DNA from: a virus
Direction: 5' to 3' (one strand)
IMG/VR virus record: IMGVR_UViG_3300042430_002308
Span: 1 to 25,595 of that record
Length of the DNA stretch: 25,595 nucleotides
Below the pieces are notes generated by a model. It was not told the origin of the DNA. It searched no databases and saw nothing but the letters and a program-made list of their open reading frames with translations. Positions 13,354-20,186 of the stretch are shown in pieces. The position numbers and the translations under genes were made by a program. The number at the start of each line of letters is the position of its first letter. Position 1 is the stretch's first letter.

Positions 13354-14226
13354 GTGACGATCAGAGTTGAACACCGCAAACAGTTCACAGTCATTGACTC
13401 ACGGACTATCAACGATGAAGCCTTGTCGTTGCGTGCCACTGGGCTGCTCGTGTGGCTTTTGGACAAGCCTGATGGTTGGCGGATCAACTCAATAGAGATC
13501 AGTAAACGATGCAAGGAGGGTCGTGATGCTGTTCGTGCTGCGTTAGCGGAGCTTGAAGAAGCTGGCTATATCACGCGTGAAAAGTATCGTGGCCCGGATG
13601 GGCGTTGGGTGAATGAAGCTGTGGTTCGGGAGCGGCCACTGGTCGAAACAGACGACGACTTATCTGATAGTCATATTGACCGGGGACTGGAAACCCGTCG
13701 CCGGATAACCGGAGCCGGAGAAACGGGTTCCGGTTTTTCAGGCCCTATTATCAGTACTAAGAGTCAAGACTATAAAAAGACTATAAAGACTTATGTCAAC
13801 GAAACAGAAAACGCGGAAACGGAATCCGTTTCTTTACCGCCTCGTTCTGAACTTCAACTCGTTGACGCAGGGCAGATAACGAAAAACGCGGGGACGGCGG
13901 AGCGGGTGATGGAAGCGTGGGTGCTGGCGACTGGGCGCGCACCGGGGAAAGTGAAGTTGAACGCGAAACGGAGGTCTGCTGTTGCTGCCCGTTTGCGCGA
14001 GGGTTACACCGAGGAGGACTTGGTGGCTGCTGCACGGGGGATTGCGTTGTCTGCGTGGCATACAGGGGATAACCCTGATGGGAAGAAGTTTGATGATCTG
14101 CTTGTTGCGATCAGGGATGGTGAGCGGGTTGAGCGGTTTAGGGACATCTTTGAGGCTGGAGGGGAACGCGGGAAGATGTCGGCTACGGATCAGGTGATGG
14201 CTTTGTACGCTCAGGAGCAGGGATGA
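13354..14226 (+). CDS. Winged-helix replication protein (phage replisome organiser-like)
   Basis: 290 aa from the GTG at 13354, which has GGAAGGA eight bases upstream; a longer GTG start at 13279 would place the leader hairpins inside the gene. Residues about 12-90 form a winged helix of the phage replication type: DEALSLRATGLLVWLLDKPDGW, INSIEISKRCKEGRDAVRAAL, EEAGYITREKYRGPDGRW. The C-terminal part is helical (RSAVAARLREGYTEEDLVAAARGI, then DGKKFDDLLVAIRDGERVERF), as in DnaD/DnaA-like phage initiators. It is the first gene of an operon with a helicase loader candidate and a DnaB-like helicase, so origin recognition or helicase recruitment is the likely role. It overlaps the next gene by 4 nt. 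Confidence 0.8.
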   Translation: MTIRVEHRKQFTVIDSRTINDEALSLRATGLLVWLLDKPDGWRINSIEISKRCKEGRDAVRAALAELEEAGYITREKYRGPDGRWVNEAVVRERPLVETDDDLSDSHIDRGLETRRRITGAGETGSGFSGPIISTKSQDYKKTIKTYVNETENAETESVSLPPRSELQLVDAGQITKNAGTAERVMEAWVLATGRAPGKVKLNAKRRSAVAARLREGYTEEDLVAAARGIALSAWHTGDNPDGKKFDDLLVAIRDGERVERFRDIFEAGGERGKMSATDQVMALYAQEQG

Positions 14227-14660
14227 ACCTTGGTGAGGCAGGGCAGGTTGTCCGGTTGTTGGAGTTTGGGTGGTCGCAGAAGTTCCCTCCTGAGATGGCG
14301 TTGATCTATGTGGAGTGTTTGAGGGGTCTTCCGTTTGGGCCAACCAATATGGGTGTTCAGGCAATGTTGAGGACTGAGGAGTTCCGTCCGTCTGTGGCTG
14401 CTGTGTGTCGTGCTGCTACTGGAGCGCCGGATGAAGCTGCGGCGTTGGCTGGTGCCGAGCGCTGGTTGGCTTATCGGGAGCAGATGCGGTTTGTGAATGG
14501 TTCGGGGCATGTTCCCGTCCGTCCTGTCGTGCATGATCTGGTCATTGAGTCGTGTGCTGGTTTGTCTGCGGGGATGTTTGGTTGGCAATCACGGTTCAAG
14601 GGTTCGTATGAAGCGCTGGTTCAGGGCAAGTTGTCCGGGTTGAAGGAGTTGGAAGCATGA
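14223..14660 (+). CDS. Possible helicase loader
   Basis: 145 aa, mostly helical. The first 60 residues (VVRLLEFGWSQKFPPEMALI, YVECLRGLPFGPTNMGVQAM, RTEEFRPSVAAVCRAA) resemble the layout of small phage helicase-loader or inhibitor domains, where a helix bundle precedes an F(R/P)PSxA element. It overlaps both neighbours by four bases (ATGA) and stands directly before the DnaB-like helicase gene, the usual loader position. The assignment is from pattern and context only; a structural search would decide. Confidence 0.5.
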   Translation: MNLGEAGQVVRLLEFGWSQKFPPEMALIYVECLRGLPFGPTNMGVQAMLRTEEFRPSVAAVCRAATGAPDEAAALAGAERWLAYREQMRFVNGSGHVPVRPVVHDLVIESCAGLSAGMFGWQSRFKGSYEALVQGKLSGLKELEA

Positions 14661-15931
14661 AGGAACAATCGCCGCCGTATGACGAGCAGGCTGAGGAAGC
14701 GCTTGTTGGTGCGATGATCTTGAATAACGAGGCTATCGGTGAGGTATTGCCGCTGTGTTCCGCTGAAGACCTCTACACGCCTCGTCTGAGGGTGCTGTAT
14801 GCGACGATTGCGGGGATGTATGGGCGTGGGGAGCCTGTGGACGCTACGACGCTTACGGGGGCGCTCACGCTGTCTGAGGGGGAAGGCGCTTATGGGGGTG
14901 CTGCGGGGATTATGTCATTGGTGGCGAACGCTGGGTTCGTGTCAAACGTGTCTGCGTATGCGACAAGGGTTGTGAAGTGCGCTGCGTACAGGAAGCTGAT
15001 TAGCGCTTGCAAGGAAATAGGGGAACGGTCTTACGGGCAGGACGGTGATCCATCTGAGCTTGGTGACATGTTGAATGCTGCGGTGCTGGATATTCATAAG
15101 TCGGATGTGGTTGAGGTGCCGGGGGATGTGTGGACGATTGACGGGTTCTTGGATCGGCCTGTTTCGGAGCGTCCTGCTTGGGTGATTCCGGGTTTGATGC
15201 GTGTCGGGTGGCGGGTGATGGTTGTTGCTCAGGAGGGGATCGGTAAGACGGTTCTGCTGCGGCAGTTGGGTATTGCTGCTGCGCAGGGGATTCATCCTTT
15301 GCGGTTCACGCCGATACCGCCTTGTAGGACGCTGATTGTTGATCTTGAGAATCCTGATGATTCGATTATCGACGTTTGTAATCCGATCAGAACACAAGTT
15401 GGTTCGGTTGCTGAAGAATACGATCCTGATAGAGCATGGCTATGGCACCGGCCCGGTGGTGTGAATCTGCGGTCAAGGCGTGACAGGTCTGAACTGGAAG
15501 CTGTGATCGCCCATGTGCGCCCCACACTCGTTTGCTTGGGGCCGATCTACAAGGCGTACCGGGTGGAAGCACGAGAATCCGATGAGCAGGCTTCTTCTGA
15601 GGTGATGTCTGTGTTTGACGATCTGCGTGTCCGTTACGGGTTCGGGCTGATCCTTGAGCATCACGCACCGAAAGGGTCAGGCGGTACTCGTGACTTGATG
15701 CCGTATGGTTCGAGCCTGTGGTTGCGGTGGCCTGAGATCGGGTTGAAGCTGGAATCGAAAGAAGATGGCAATGAGATCATGCAGGTTGGGCGTTGGCGTG
15801 GCGACCGTCTGGAGAATGATTGGCCTGATGTGATTGAGCGTTCCACACCGTGGCCTTGGAAAGGTGTTTGGGAACTAGACTCGGGATGGCAACAACCGAA
15901 AGACCATTGGGATGAAGAGGTGCCGTACTGA
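14657..15931 (+). CDS. DnaB-like replicative helicase (DnaB N-domain plus RecA-like ATPase)
   Basis: 424 aa. Residues 8-125 are a DnaB N-terminal domain (DEQAEEALVGAMILNNEAIG, AEDLYTPRLRVLYATIAGMY, ATTLTGAL). Residues 175-370 form a RecA-fold ATPase: Walker A EGIGKT at 193-198, Walker B LIVDLEN at 226-232, LVCLGPIYK near 285-293 and ILEHHAPKG. The ATPase half is closer to the RepA/AAA_25 type than to canonical DnaB, a combination seen in actinophages. It should unwind phage replication forks as a hexamer. Coupled by overlap to the loader candidate upstream. Confidence 0.88.
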   Translation: MKEQSPPYDEQAEEALVGAMILNNEAIGEVLPLCSAEDLYTPRLRVLYATIAGMYGRGEPVDATTLTGALTLSEGEGAYGGAAGIMSLVANAGFVSNVSAYATRVVKCAAYRKLISACKEIGERSYGQDGDPSELGDMLNAAVLDIHKSDVVEVPGDVWTIDGFLDRPVSERPAWVIPGLMRVGWRVMVVAQEGIGKTVLLRQLGIAAAQGIHPLRFTPIPPCRTLIVDLENPDDSIIDVCNPIRTQVGSVAEEYDPDRAWLWHRPGGVNLRSRRDRSELEAVIAHVRPTLVCLGPIYKAYRVEARESDEQASSEVMSVFDDLRVRYGFGLILEHHAPKGSGGTRDLMPYGSSLWLRWPEIGLKLESKEDGNEIMQVGRWRGDRLENDWPDVIERSTPWPWKGVWELDSGWQQPKDHWDEEVPY

Positions 15932-15966
15932 TGGACTCTGAACAGCAGACAAGGGTACGACTATGA
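15931..15966 (+). CDS. Possible 11-aa linking peptide
   Basis: ATG at 15931 shares its A with the helicase TGA, and its stop overlaps the next ATG (ATGA). Sequence MDSEQQTRVRL resembles the N-terminal DYEQQSRIF of the next protein, so it may be a remnant of a duplication or simply a coupling ORF. Expression is unproven. Confidence 0.3.
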   Translation: MDSEQQTRVRL

Positions 15967-16196
15967 GTAATGGGCGAGAGTGGGACTATGAACAACAGTC
16001 AAGGATATTTGACGAGATGACCGGTGAAAGCTTTCCTGCTGCCACGCCTTCCCCCCTGAAAAGGGAAACCCCCGCTGGGGCGAAGATGGCTGTCTCATTT
16101 TTCACTGTCTTCGCAACATGGTTGTTTGTTATAGCCATGTTGATGCCTGCGGTGTGGTTGGTGTGGACTGTTGCGAAGTGGATGTTTAGTTTCTGA
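15963..16196 (+). CDS. Single-pass membrane protein (77 aa)
   Basis: A charged N-terminus (MSNGREWDYEQQSRIFDEMT) and a proline-rich linker precede one long hydrophobic segment (VSFFTVFATWLFVIAMLMPA, continuing VWLVWTVAKWMF), probably one long or two short membrane helices. It lies between the helicase and head genes, with an ATG overlap at each end. A holin-like role is possible, but such proteins cannot be told apart by size alone. Confidence 0.7.
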   Translation: MSNGREWDYEQQSRIFDEMTGESFPAATPSPLKRETPAGAKMAVSFFTVFATWLFVIAMLMPAVWLVWTVAKWMFSF

Positions 16197-16723
16197 TGCC
16201 TTGGGATATTGTTGGTAACGATCAGGGTTGCCCGGTATCTACCCCGTGGGGTGTTCGTTTAGAGACAGGTCGGTTGTTGTCGTGTCATGGGTCGAAGCGT
16301 GATGCGTTAGCTCAGGTGGCTGCGTTGCACGCTAATGAAAACCTTCAGGGCCGTTTGTCTGGCGCTGCGCTATCGGCGCTCGCTGCTTATGTTTCGCTTG
16401 CTGATCTGGACTTGAATCCTACGGACGCGATGGTTGCTGAAGCTGAGAGGGGTTTGGCTTGGCGGGCTGAGTTCAAGCGGGGTGGCACTGCGGTTGGTGT
16501 TGCACGAGCGCGCGATATTTCCAATAGGGTTCGGTTGTCACCTGACACTGTTCGCAGGATGGCATCGTTCTTCGCTCGGCATGAGGTTGATAAGGATGCT
16601 GAAGGGTTCCGTCGTGGAGAAGAAGGTTACCCATCGGCTGGGCGTATCGCTTGGGCGTTGTGGGGTGGCGATCCGGGTAAGACTTGGGCAGATGCACGCC
16701 TTAGACAGATCGAATCTATCTGA
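16196..16723 (+). CDS. Capsid morphogenesis-associated protein
   Basis: 175 aa. The N-terminal 50 residues (STPWGVRLETGRLLSCHGSK, then RDALAQVAALHAN) follow the CxGGWAVV...CHPT...AxxQLAALxAN pattern of short domains joined to phage head proteins. The C-terminal half (SPDTVRRMASFFARHEVDKD, then GYPSAGRIAWALWGGDPGK) is a motif found at the ends of phage portal and prohead-protease proteins. Together with the MuF-like gene that follows, it points to head assembly. No catalytic protease residues are identifiable, so I do not call it a protease. One-base stop/start overlaps on both sides. Confidence 0.65.
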   Translation: MPWDIVGNDQGCPVSTPWGVRLETGRLLSCHGSKRDALAQVAALHANENLQGRLSGAALSALAAYVSLADLDLNPTDAMVAEAERGLAWRAEFKRGGTAVGVARARDISNRVRLSPDTVRRMASFFARHEVDKDAEGFRRGEEGYPSAGRIAWALWGGDPGKTWADARLRQIESI

Positions 16724-17499
16724 TGGCCGGGTCGTATCTGTTATCTGATGCTGACCGTGCGTTGTGGAATTATAGGGTTGGGCGTGCTATTGGCTTTGCG
16801 TTTGATGATGTGAGAGCGAAGTTGAGGGCGAGAGTCACGAAGTCTGATGGGATGTATGAGGACTTGTGGGATCAGGGCTGGTGGGTTGAGGCTGTTGATT
16901 CTGAAGTGAAGCCTGTTTTGGATCGGATGTATCGGGAGATTGCTCGTGATGCTGCGATTGCTTTGGGGTTGGTGTGGTTGTTGCGTTCTAATGTTGTGGA
17001 GAGTGCGGCTGAGGAGATGTTGGCTGCACGGATGGTTGTGATTTACAAGGTTGGCGCAACTGTTGATGGGCGGGTTGCGGTTGCTTCAACGGAGGCATCT
17101 GGTCAGGCTCCGGGTTGGCTGTTAGACCGGCTGGGGTTGTTTGATGGTGGTGTGTCTGGACCGTTGTCTCAGGGGGTGGCACGGGTTATGACTGTTACTG
17201 AAACGAACAGCGGGTTGAACGCTGCGGCTGGTTCTGCTTTTGATTTGTTGGCGGAGTTGGACGATGTTGATATTCCTGATGAGTTGATCGCTGTTGGTGT
17301 TGAGGGGTCGAAGGTTTGGATTTGCCAGTTGGTGGATAGTAGGGAGTCTCATGCTGCTGCTAATGGGCAGGTGGTGGGTCCGGGTGAGTTGTTTGTTGTT
17401 GGTGGGTTCTTTGCTGAGTATCCGGGGGATATTGCTTTGCCTGCTGCTGAGTCAGTGAATTGTCAGTGTGTGGTTGAGTACACGGTTTTGGGGTTGTAA
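16723..17499 (+). CDS. MuF/SPP1 gp7-like minor head protein
   Basis: 258 aa. The N-terminal two thirds are helical with a Trp-rich segment (YEDLWDQGWWVEAVD). The C-terminal 70 residues carry the MuF signature: VWICQLVDSRESHAAANGQVV, VGGFFAEYPGD and the final AAESVNCQCVVEY. This matches the W...DSRxxHAxxxGQ...PGD...NCxC pattern of the gp7 family. These proteins enter the head near the portal and act in head assembly or DNA ejection. The length fits a short family member. It is the last gene of the operon; its TAA overlaps the A-rich box of the next promoter element. Confidence 0.8.
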   Translation: MAGSYLLSDADRALWNYRVGRAIGFAFDDVRAKLRARVTKSDGMYEDLWDQGWWVEAVDSEVKPVLDRMYREIARDAAIALGLVWLLRSNVVESAAEEMLAARMVVIYKVGATVDGRVAVASTEASGQAPGWLLDRLGLFDGGVSGPLSQGVARVMTVTETNSGLNAAAGSAFDLLAELDDVDIPDELIAVGVEGSKVWICQLVDSRESHAAANGQVVGPGELFVVGGFFAEYPGDIALPAAESVNCQCVVEYTVLGL

Positions 17500-17557
17500 A
17501 GAAATCCGAAAACTATTTGCAAATAGACTTGATAACTGTAGAACCATCAACTACAGT
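17498..17557 (+). promoter_or_regulatory. Recurrent boundary promoter element (copy f)
   Basis: AAAGAAATCCGAAAAC, then AGACTTGATA (-35 TTGATA 17529-17534), 17 nt, TACAGT (-10, 17552-17557). It begins inside the stop codon of the MuF-like gene. Confidence 0.75.
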
Positions 17558-17563
17558 CAAAGA

Positions 17564-17645
17564 CACATAGGAACGCAAGCCCGGTTGTCGGGGGTTGAGC
17601 ATCAAGAAGCTCCCCCTTACGCACCGGGCTTCTTCCATTTTACGG
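17564..17645 (+). ncRNA. Small structured RNA (about 80 nt)
   Basis: AAGCCCGG (17577-17584) pairs with CCGGGCTT (17624-17631), closing an inner arm where GGGG-TT-GAGC pairs with GCTC-CCC. A short T-rich tail (TTCCATTTT) follows, so the outer stem may also be the terminator. Start set by the promoter at 17498. No ORF. Role unknown. Confidence 0.6.
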
Positions 17646-17670
17646 TGACCCCACAACTCAGACCCAGCGG

Positions 17671-17832
17671 TCAACGACCTTTAGACTTCTTCGCCCGTAA
17701 CGCTGCACGCCGCTGCTCACGGTTCTGTTTCACAGGACGGTTCCGCCGCAACAACTCGGTAGCCGCTTTATAAACGTCAAGCATCGGGTTATCAACCGGA
17801 GGGTCAACCTCTACAGGAGGTTCAGGTTCCAC
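17671..17832 (-). CDS. Small basic protein (53 aa)
   Basis: The GTG at 17832 shares its G with the TAG of the RHH gene. The protein has an acidic, proline-rich N-terminus (MEPEPPVEVDPPVDNP) and a strongly basic helical C-terminus (ELLRRNRPVKQNREQRRAAL, RAKKSKGR). The basic tail suggests nucleic-acid binding or interaction with the acidic tail of the co-translated RHH protein. No family is recognised; coupling makes the gene credible. Confidence 0.65.
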   Translation of the reverse strand: MEPEPPVEVDPPVDNPMLDVYKAATELLRRNRPVKQNREQRRAALRAKKSKGR

Positions 17833-18218
17833 TACGCATCAAGAGATGCAAGAGCTGCTGCGATGCGTTGAGCAACAGTCAGTTCAACCGGAGGCTCAAC
17901 TGCCGCATCGTACTCAACAGCCGCTACTGCTGCTTCAACAGCGATGTCGCTCGGCGGGCGAGGCGCATCTGCTACAGGCTGCACTTCAACCGGGTTCAGT
18001 TGAAGCGGCTTAGGCTCAACCACCGGCGCTGCTTCCAAACGCATAACGAGTGAACGCAACACTGCGGATCGCGACTCGCCCTTCGCTTTAGCCCAACCGT
18101 CAAGAAGTGCGATCTGGTTTTCGCTCAGACTGAACGAGTAGGTCTTGAGTGGTTCGTCTGTTTTGAGGGGACGGCCTGACTTGCGTTGCTTCATTGGTTG
18201 TACTGTTTCTGATTCCAT
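17832..18218 (-). CDS. Ribbon-helix-helix (CopG/Arc-like) DNA-binding protein
   Basis: 128 aa. Residues about 24-62 (LKTYSFSLSENQIALLDGWA, KAKGESRSAVLRSLVMRLE) show a strand, helix, turn, helix pattern with SRSAVLRSL as the second helix, typical of RHH dimers. The tail is acidic and Ala/Pro-rich (VEPPVELTVAQRIAAALASL) and probably flexible except at its end. It likely binds DNA as a dimer and may regulate phage promoters; the GCGTCCA motif before its own gene and before two others is a candidate operator. Translationally coupled to the 53-aa protein. Confidence 0.8.
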   Translation of the reverse strand: MESETVQPMKQRKSGRPLKTDEPLKTYSFSLSENQIALLDGWAKAKGESRSAVLRSLVMRLEAAPVVEPKPLQLNPVEVQPVADAPRPPSDIAVEAAVAAVEYDAAVEPPVELTVAQRIAAALASLDA

Positions 18219-18250
18219 ACTTCAACAATAACATTCTCTATGGACGCAAA
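18219..18250 (-). promoter_or_regulatory. GCGTCCA motif region upstream of the RHH gene
   Basis: On the minus strand TTTGCGTCCATAGAGAATG lies 17 bases before the start ATG. The GCGTCCA core with nearby TAGAG/TATAG is shared with both sides of the 7244-7515 region. It may be a promoter class or an operator. Confidence 0.5.
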
Positions 18251-18283
18251 CAGGAAACTGGTGGTGGTGGCCCGATGGTGGTC

Positions 18284-18344
18284 AAAAAGAAATCTGAGAT
18301 TGTTTCGTTATTGACTTGCGCACTGTAGTAAACCCTGATACGGT
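18284..18344 (+). promoter_or_regulatory. Recurrent boundary promoter element (copy g)
   Basis: AAAAAGAAATCTGAG, then TTATTGACTTGCGC (-35 TTGCGC 18316-18321), 17 nt, TACGGT (-10, 18339-18344). It drives the structured RNA at 18350. Confidence 0.75.
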
Positions 18345-18349
18345 AATGG

Positions 18350-18560
18350 GGGTAGCGAGTACCTGCGCAAAGCGGTCAAGTCCGGGAATGAAACCGGGAA
18401 CGGACGGCCTAGCCACTAGCTACAAAGCAACTGAGCGAAGCACTGAAGTTCCGTAGGAACGAGGATAGAGAAGCTCAAGCTACAAAGGACCGGAGAAGTG
18501 AGCGACAGAGAAGCTCCGCAGGAGCGAAGCACTGAAGCACAGACTTCCGGTCCTTTCGCA
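18350..18560 (+). ncRNA. Structured RNA with internal duplication (about 210 nt)
   Basis: It runs from the promoter at 18284 to a stem GGACCGGAGAAG (18487) with CTTCCGGTCC (18544-18553) followed by TTTCGCATTT, a plausible terminator. A 16-nt direct repeat GAGCGAAGCACTGAAG is at 18433 and 18522. Next to it two hairpins, GTTCC-GTA-GGAAC and GCTCC-GCA-GGAGC, differ by a compensated base pair, which supports RNA structure. AGCTACAAAG also occurs twice (18418 and 18478). No ORF. Function unknown. Confidence 0.65.
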
Positions 18561-18616
18561 TTTACTGAAACCCGATACCGGCTTCGCCCAGCCGTGACGG
18601 GACTGGACCAAGCCGC

Positions 18617-18883
18617 TTATTCAGTCTCAGTCAGAGAAGCCTTTATAAGCACAACAGAGTCAAGAATCAAAGCGGCGACCTTCAACGCGTCTTCAGGAGA
18701 TACAACAAAGTGGAACGCACCTCCCTCATAAGAGTTATGCGCAGAAATCAACACAGACAAGTAGGTTCCAACCCCGTCATCCTCTAAAGACGTAACCGTC
18801 CCTATACCTACCTCATCAAGCTGATAAGGGTCTTCAGGGTAGTCAAACGATTCTTCATCCATCCGTAAACCATAACTGCCCAT
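18617..18883 (-). CDS. Hypothetical acidic protein (88 aa)
   Basis: From the ATG at 18883: MGSYGLRMDEESFDYPEDPY, then strands (VGIGTVTSLEDDGVGTYLSV), and a C-terminal FHFVVSPEDALKVAALILDSV segment. The composition is acidic. The longer frame to 18973 would overlap the divergent gene at 18942, so I prefer the shorter form, which leaves a 58-bp divergent promoter region. The plan of a strand followed by a helix (VSPEDALKVAALIL) parallels the divergent neighbour's (FTAVQVSEILLLAYE), hinting at distant paralogy. Function unknown. Confidence 0.55.
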   Translation of the reverse strand: MGSYGLRMDEESFDYPEDPYQLDEVGIGTVTSLEDDGVGTYLSVLISAHNSYEGGAFHFVVSPEDALKVAALILDSVVLIKASLTETE

Positions 18884-18941
18884 ATAGACATATTCGGGTC
18901 TAACCCCACAGGTAGCATCTCCTACAACAAGGAGGTTGGTC

Positions 18942-19163
18942 GTGAAGAACAAATTCAAGTTAGCGCCTGACACGATTGAAGAGGCATTGCTAAACGCAGA
19001 GAACGAAGGGCATGGCGTTATCCTTGCGTTGAATCAAACGAATCTTTACGGGGTCGAAGGGCAACTGATGGGCAAAGTTGGTGGGGTAATGAATGTGTCG
19101 TTCACTGCCGTTCAGGTATCAGAAATACTCTTATTAGCCTACGAGGAAGACGCTGCCGAATGA
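18942..19163 (+). CDS. Hypothetical protein (73 aa)
   Basis: The GTG at 18942 follows a perfect AAGGAGG by six bases, which decides the start. Sequence MKNKFKLAPDTIEEALLNAE, a strand-rich middle (GVILALNQTNLYGVEGQLMG), then VMNVSFTAVQVSEILLLAYE. It heads a plus-strand run of coupled small genes that ends with a VRR nuclease. Its stop overlaps the next ATG. No family is recognised. Confidence 0.65.
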   Translation: MKNKFKLAPDTIEEALLNAENEGHGVILALNQTNLYGVEGQLMGKVGGVMNVSFTAVQVSEILLLAYEEDAAE

Positions 19164-19279
19164 GCAGATGTGCTGTACCGGTATCGGTCGCCAGTAGGGG
19201 GTATCGGTCGCCAATCTTGGGCGGTCGCCAATGGGCGGTCGCCAAGCCTAGACGGTCGCCAATGAACGGTCGCCAATGA
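19160..19279 (+). CDS. Possible 39-aa Arg-rich peptide encoded by an iteron-like repeat
   Basis: The ATG at 19160 overlaps the upstream TGA, and its TGA overlaps the HNH-gene ATG at 19276, so it fits a fully coupled operon. The sequence includes GGRQWAVAKPRRSPMNGRQ. It is made of the CGGTCGCCA repeat read in changing frames, because repeat spacing (14 or 17 bp, plus 20 once) is not a multiple of three. It may therefore be only a byproduct of a DNA-level repeat. Confidence 0.35.
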   Translation: MSRCAVPVSVASRGYRSPILGGRQWAVAKPRRSPMNGRQ

Positions 19280-19289
19280 AGGGTCGCAA
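19185..19289 (+). repeat. Iteron-like direct repeats (CGGTCGCCA, six plus one variant)
   Basis: Copies begin at 19185, 19205, 19222, 19236, 19253 and 19267, with a variant GGGTCGCAA at 19281. Spacings are 20, 17, 14, 17, 14 and 14 bp. The array runs into the first codons of the HNH gene. Confidence 0.85.
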
Positions 19290-19641
19290 ACTCAGACCAC
19301 GTTCTGAAAAACGTTCAACACTGATGAAAGAAACAAGGGTTCCTCTTATCCAATCACTAATCAAATCAGGTATAGGTTGCCTGATTTGCCCGCTGTTACA
19401 AGACGAGTCAATACGAACTCAATGCGCAGGAATCCAAGGTTTACACGAACGACGTAAACGATCAGCAGGTGGAAGCCTTATCAACCCGAATAACCTGATC
19501 CCTGCATGTAACTGGTCAAACGGGTTCATCGAAGACAACCCAAAACTGATTCGTGACCTGTTTGGTCAAGTATTAGTTGTTCGTGAAGGAGATGAAGAAT
19601 GGGAACAGTTAGGTTCACGCAATGACAGATACATCAACTGA
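19276..19641 (+). CDS. HNH endonuclease-like protein
   Basis: 121 aa. A zinc knuckle CLIC (35-38) precedes the motif LHERRKRSAGG (H57), then NPNNLIPAC (N73, C78) and NWSNGFIEDNP, matching the beta-beta-alpha HNH fold where the first His sits in LHxRxxRSxGG and the conserved Asn in NLIPxC. The third position reads N82 rather than His, so catalysis is uncertain. Phage HNH proteins act in packaging, homing or DNA processing. It overlaps the next gene by 20 nt. Start at 19276 chosen for its overlap with the upstream stop; M17 is an alternative. Confidence 0.75.
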   Translation: MKGRKLRPRSEKRSTLMKETRVPLIQSLIKSGIGCLICPLLQDESIRTQCAGIQGLHERRKRSAGGSLINPNNLIPACNWSNGFIEDNPKLIRDLFGQVLVVREGDEEWEQLGSRNDRYIN

Positions 19642-19807
19642 TCGGATTTGGTTTGATACGAAACGGCGAAGCAACCGAAAGTGGGTATGGGTTGTTTGGC
19701 GTGGACCACGAATCGTGAAAAGCGGTATCTGCAAAACCAGAGGACTCGCAACACTCCTCGGGGCTTTCAACGCGTTCAGAACGGATAACAATGCGACTTA
19801 CGAATGA
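19622..19807 (+). CDS. Hypothetical small basic protein (61 aa)
   Basis: Sequence MTDTSTDRIWFDTKRRSNRK, then a Trp-rich strand (WVWVVWRGPRIVKSGICKTR) and a helix (GLATLLGAFNAFR). It overlaps the HNH gene by 20 nt and the VRR-NUC gene by 17 nt, both in different frames, so it depends on reinitiation. The strand-helix plan resembles other tiny proteins here. No family is recognised; moderately convincing as a gene. Confidence 0.5.
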   Translation: MTDTSTDRIWFDTKRRSNRKWVWVVWRGPRIVKSGICKTRGLATLLGAFNAFRTDNNATYE

Positions 19808-20177
19808 AGAGAAAGCATTCCGAGAGATCACCGAGAAAGACCTACAAAACCGGATAATGACTTTCGCCCGTTTATACGGATGGCGTGTCGCACACTTCCA
19901 CGATTCACGACGACAAGTCTCAGCAGGCGTTTTCGTCGGTGACGCAGACGCTAAAGGGTTCCCCGACCTCGCGCTCGTCCACCCGCGTTTCGGTTTCGCA
20001 TGTCTTGAACTCAAACGGGAAGTCGGTCGTCTTTCCGTCGAACAACGTGAATGGCTAGACGATCTGGCTGCTGCCGGGGTTTCGGCTCTGGTTGTGCGCC
20101 CGTCGATTGAGCTTTTGGTTTGCGGGTGGTTATCACGGGGGTTTCCTGCTGCGGGGACGCTTTCGCCTTATAGGTAA
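19791..20177 (+). CDS. VRR-NUC domain nuclease
   Basis: 128 aa. The PD-(D/E)xK core is clear: TEKDLQNRIMTFARLYGWRV at the start, GFPDLALV (D59), then CLELKREVGR (E73, K75) and LSVEQREWLDDLAAAGVSAL VVRP. The length fits stand-alone phage VRR-NUC proteins, which are Holliday-junction or flap-type nucleases. It ends the plus-strand run and sits next to the GC-rich repeats and DnaA-box array, consistent with a role in replication or recombination. Confidence 0.88.
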   Translation: MRLTNEEKAFREITEKDLQNRIMTFARLYGWRVAHFHDSRRQVSAGVFVGDADAKGFPDLALVHPRFGFACLELKREVGRLSVEQREWLDDLAAAGVSALVVRPSIELLVCGWLSRGFPAAGTLSPYR

Positions 20178-20186
20178 TCCGAATTA

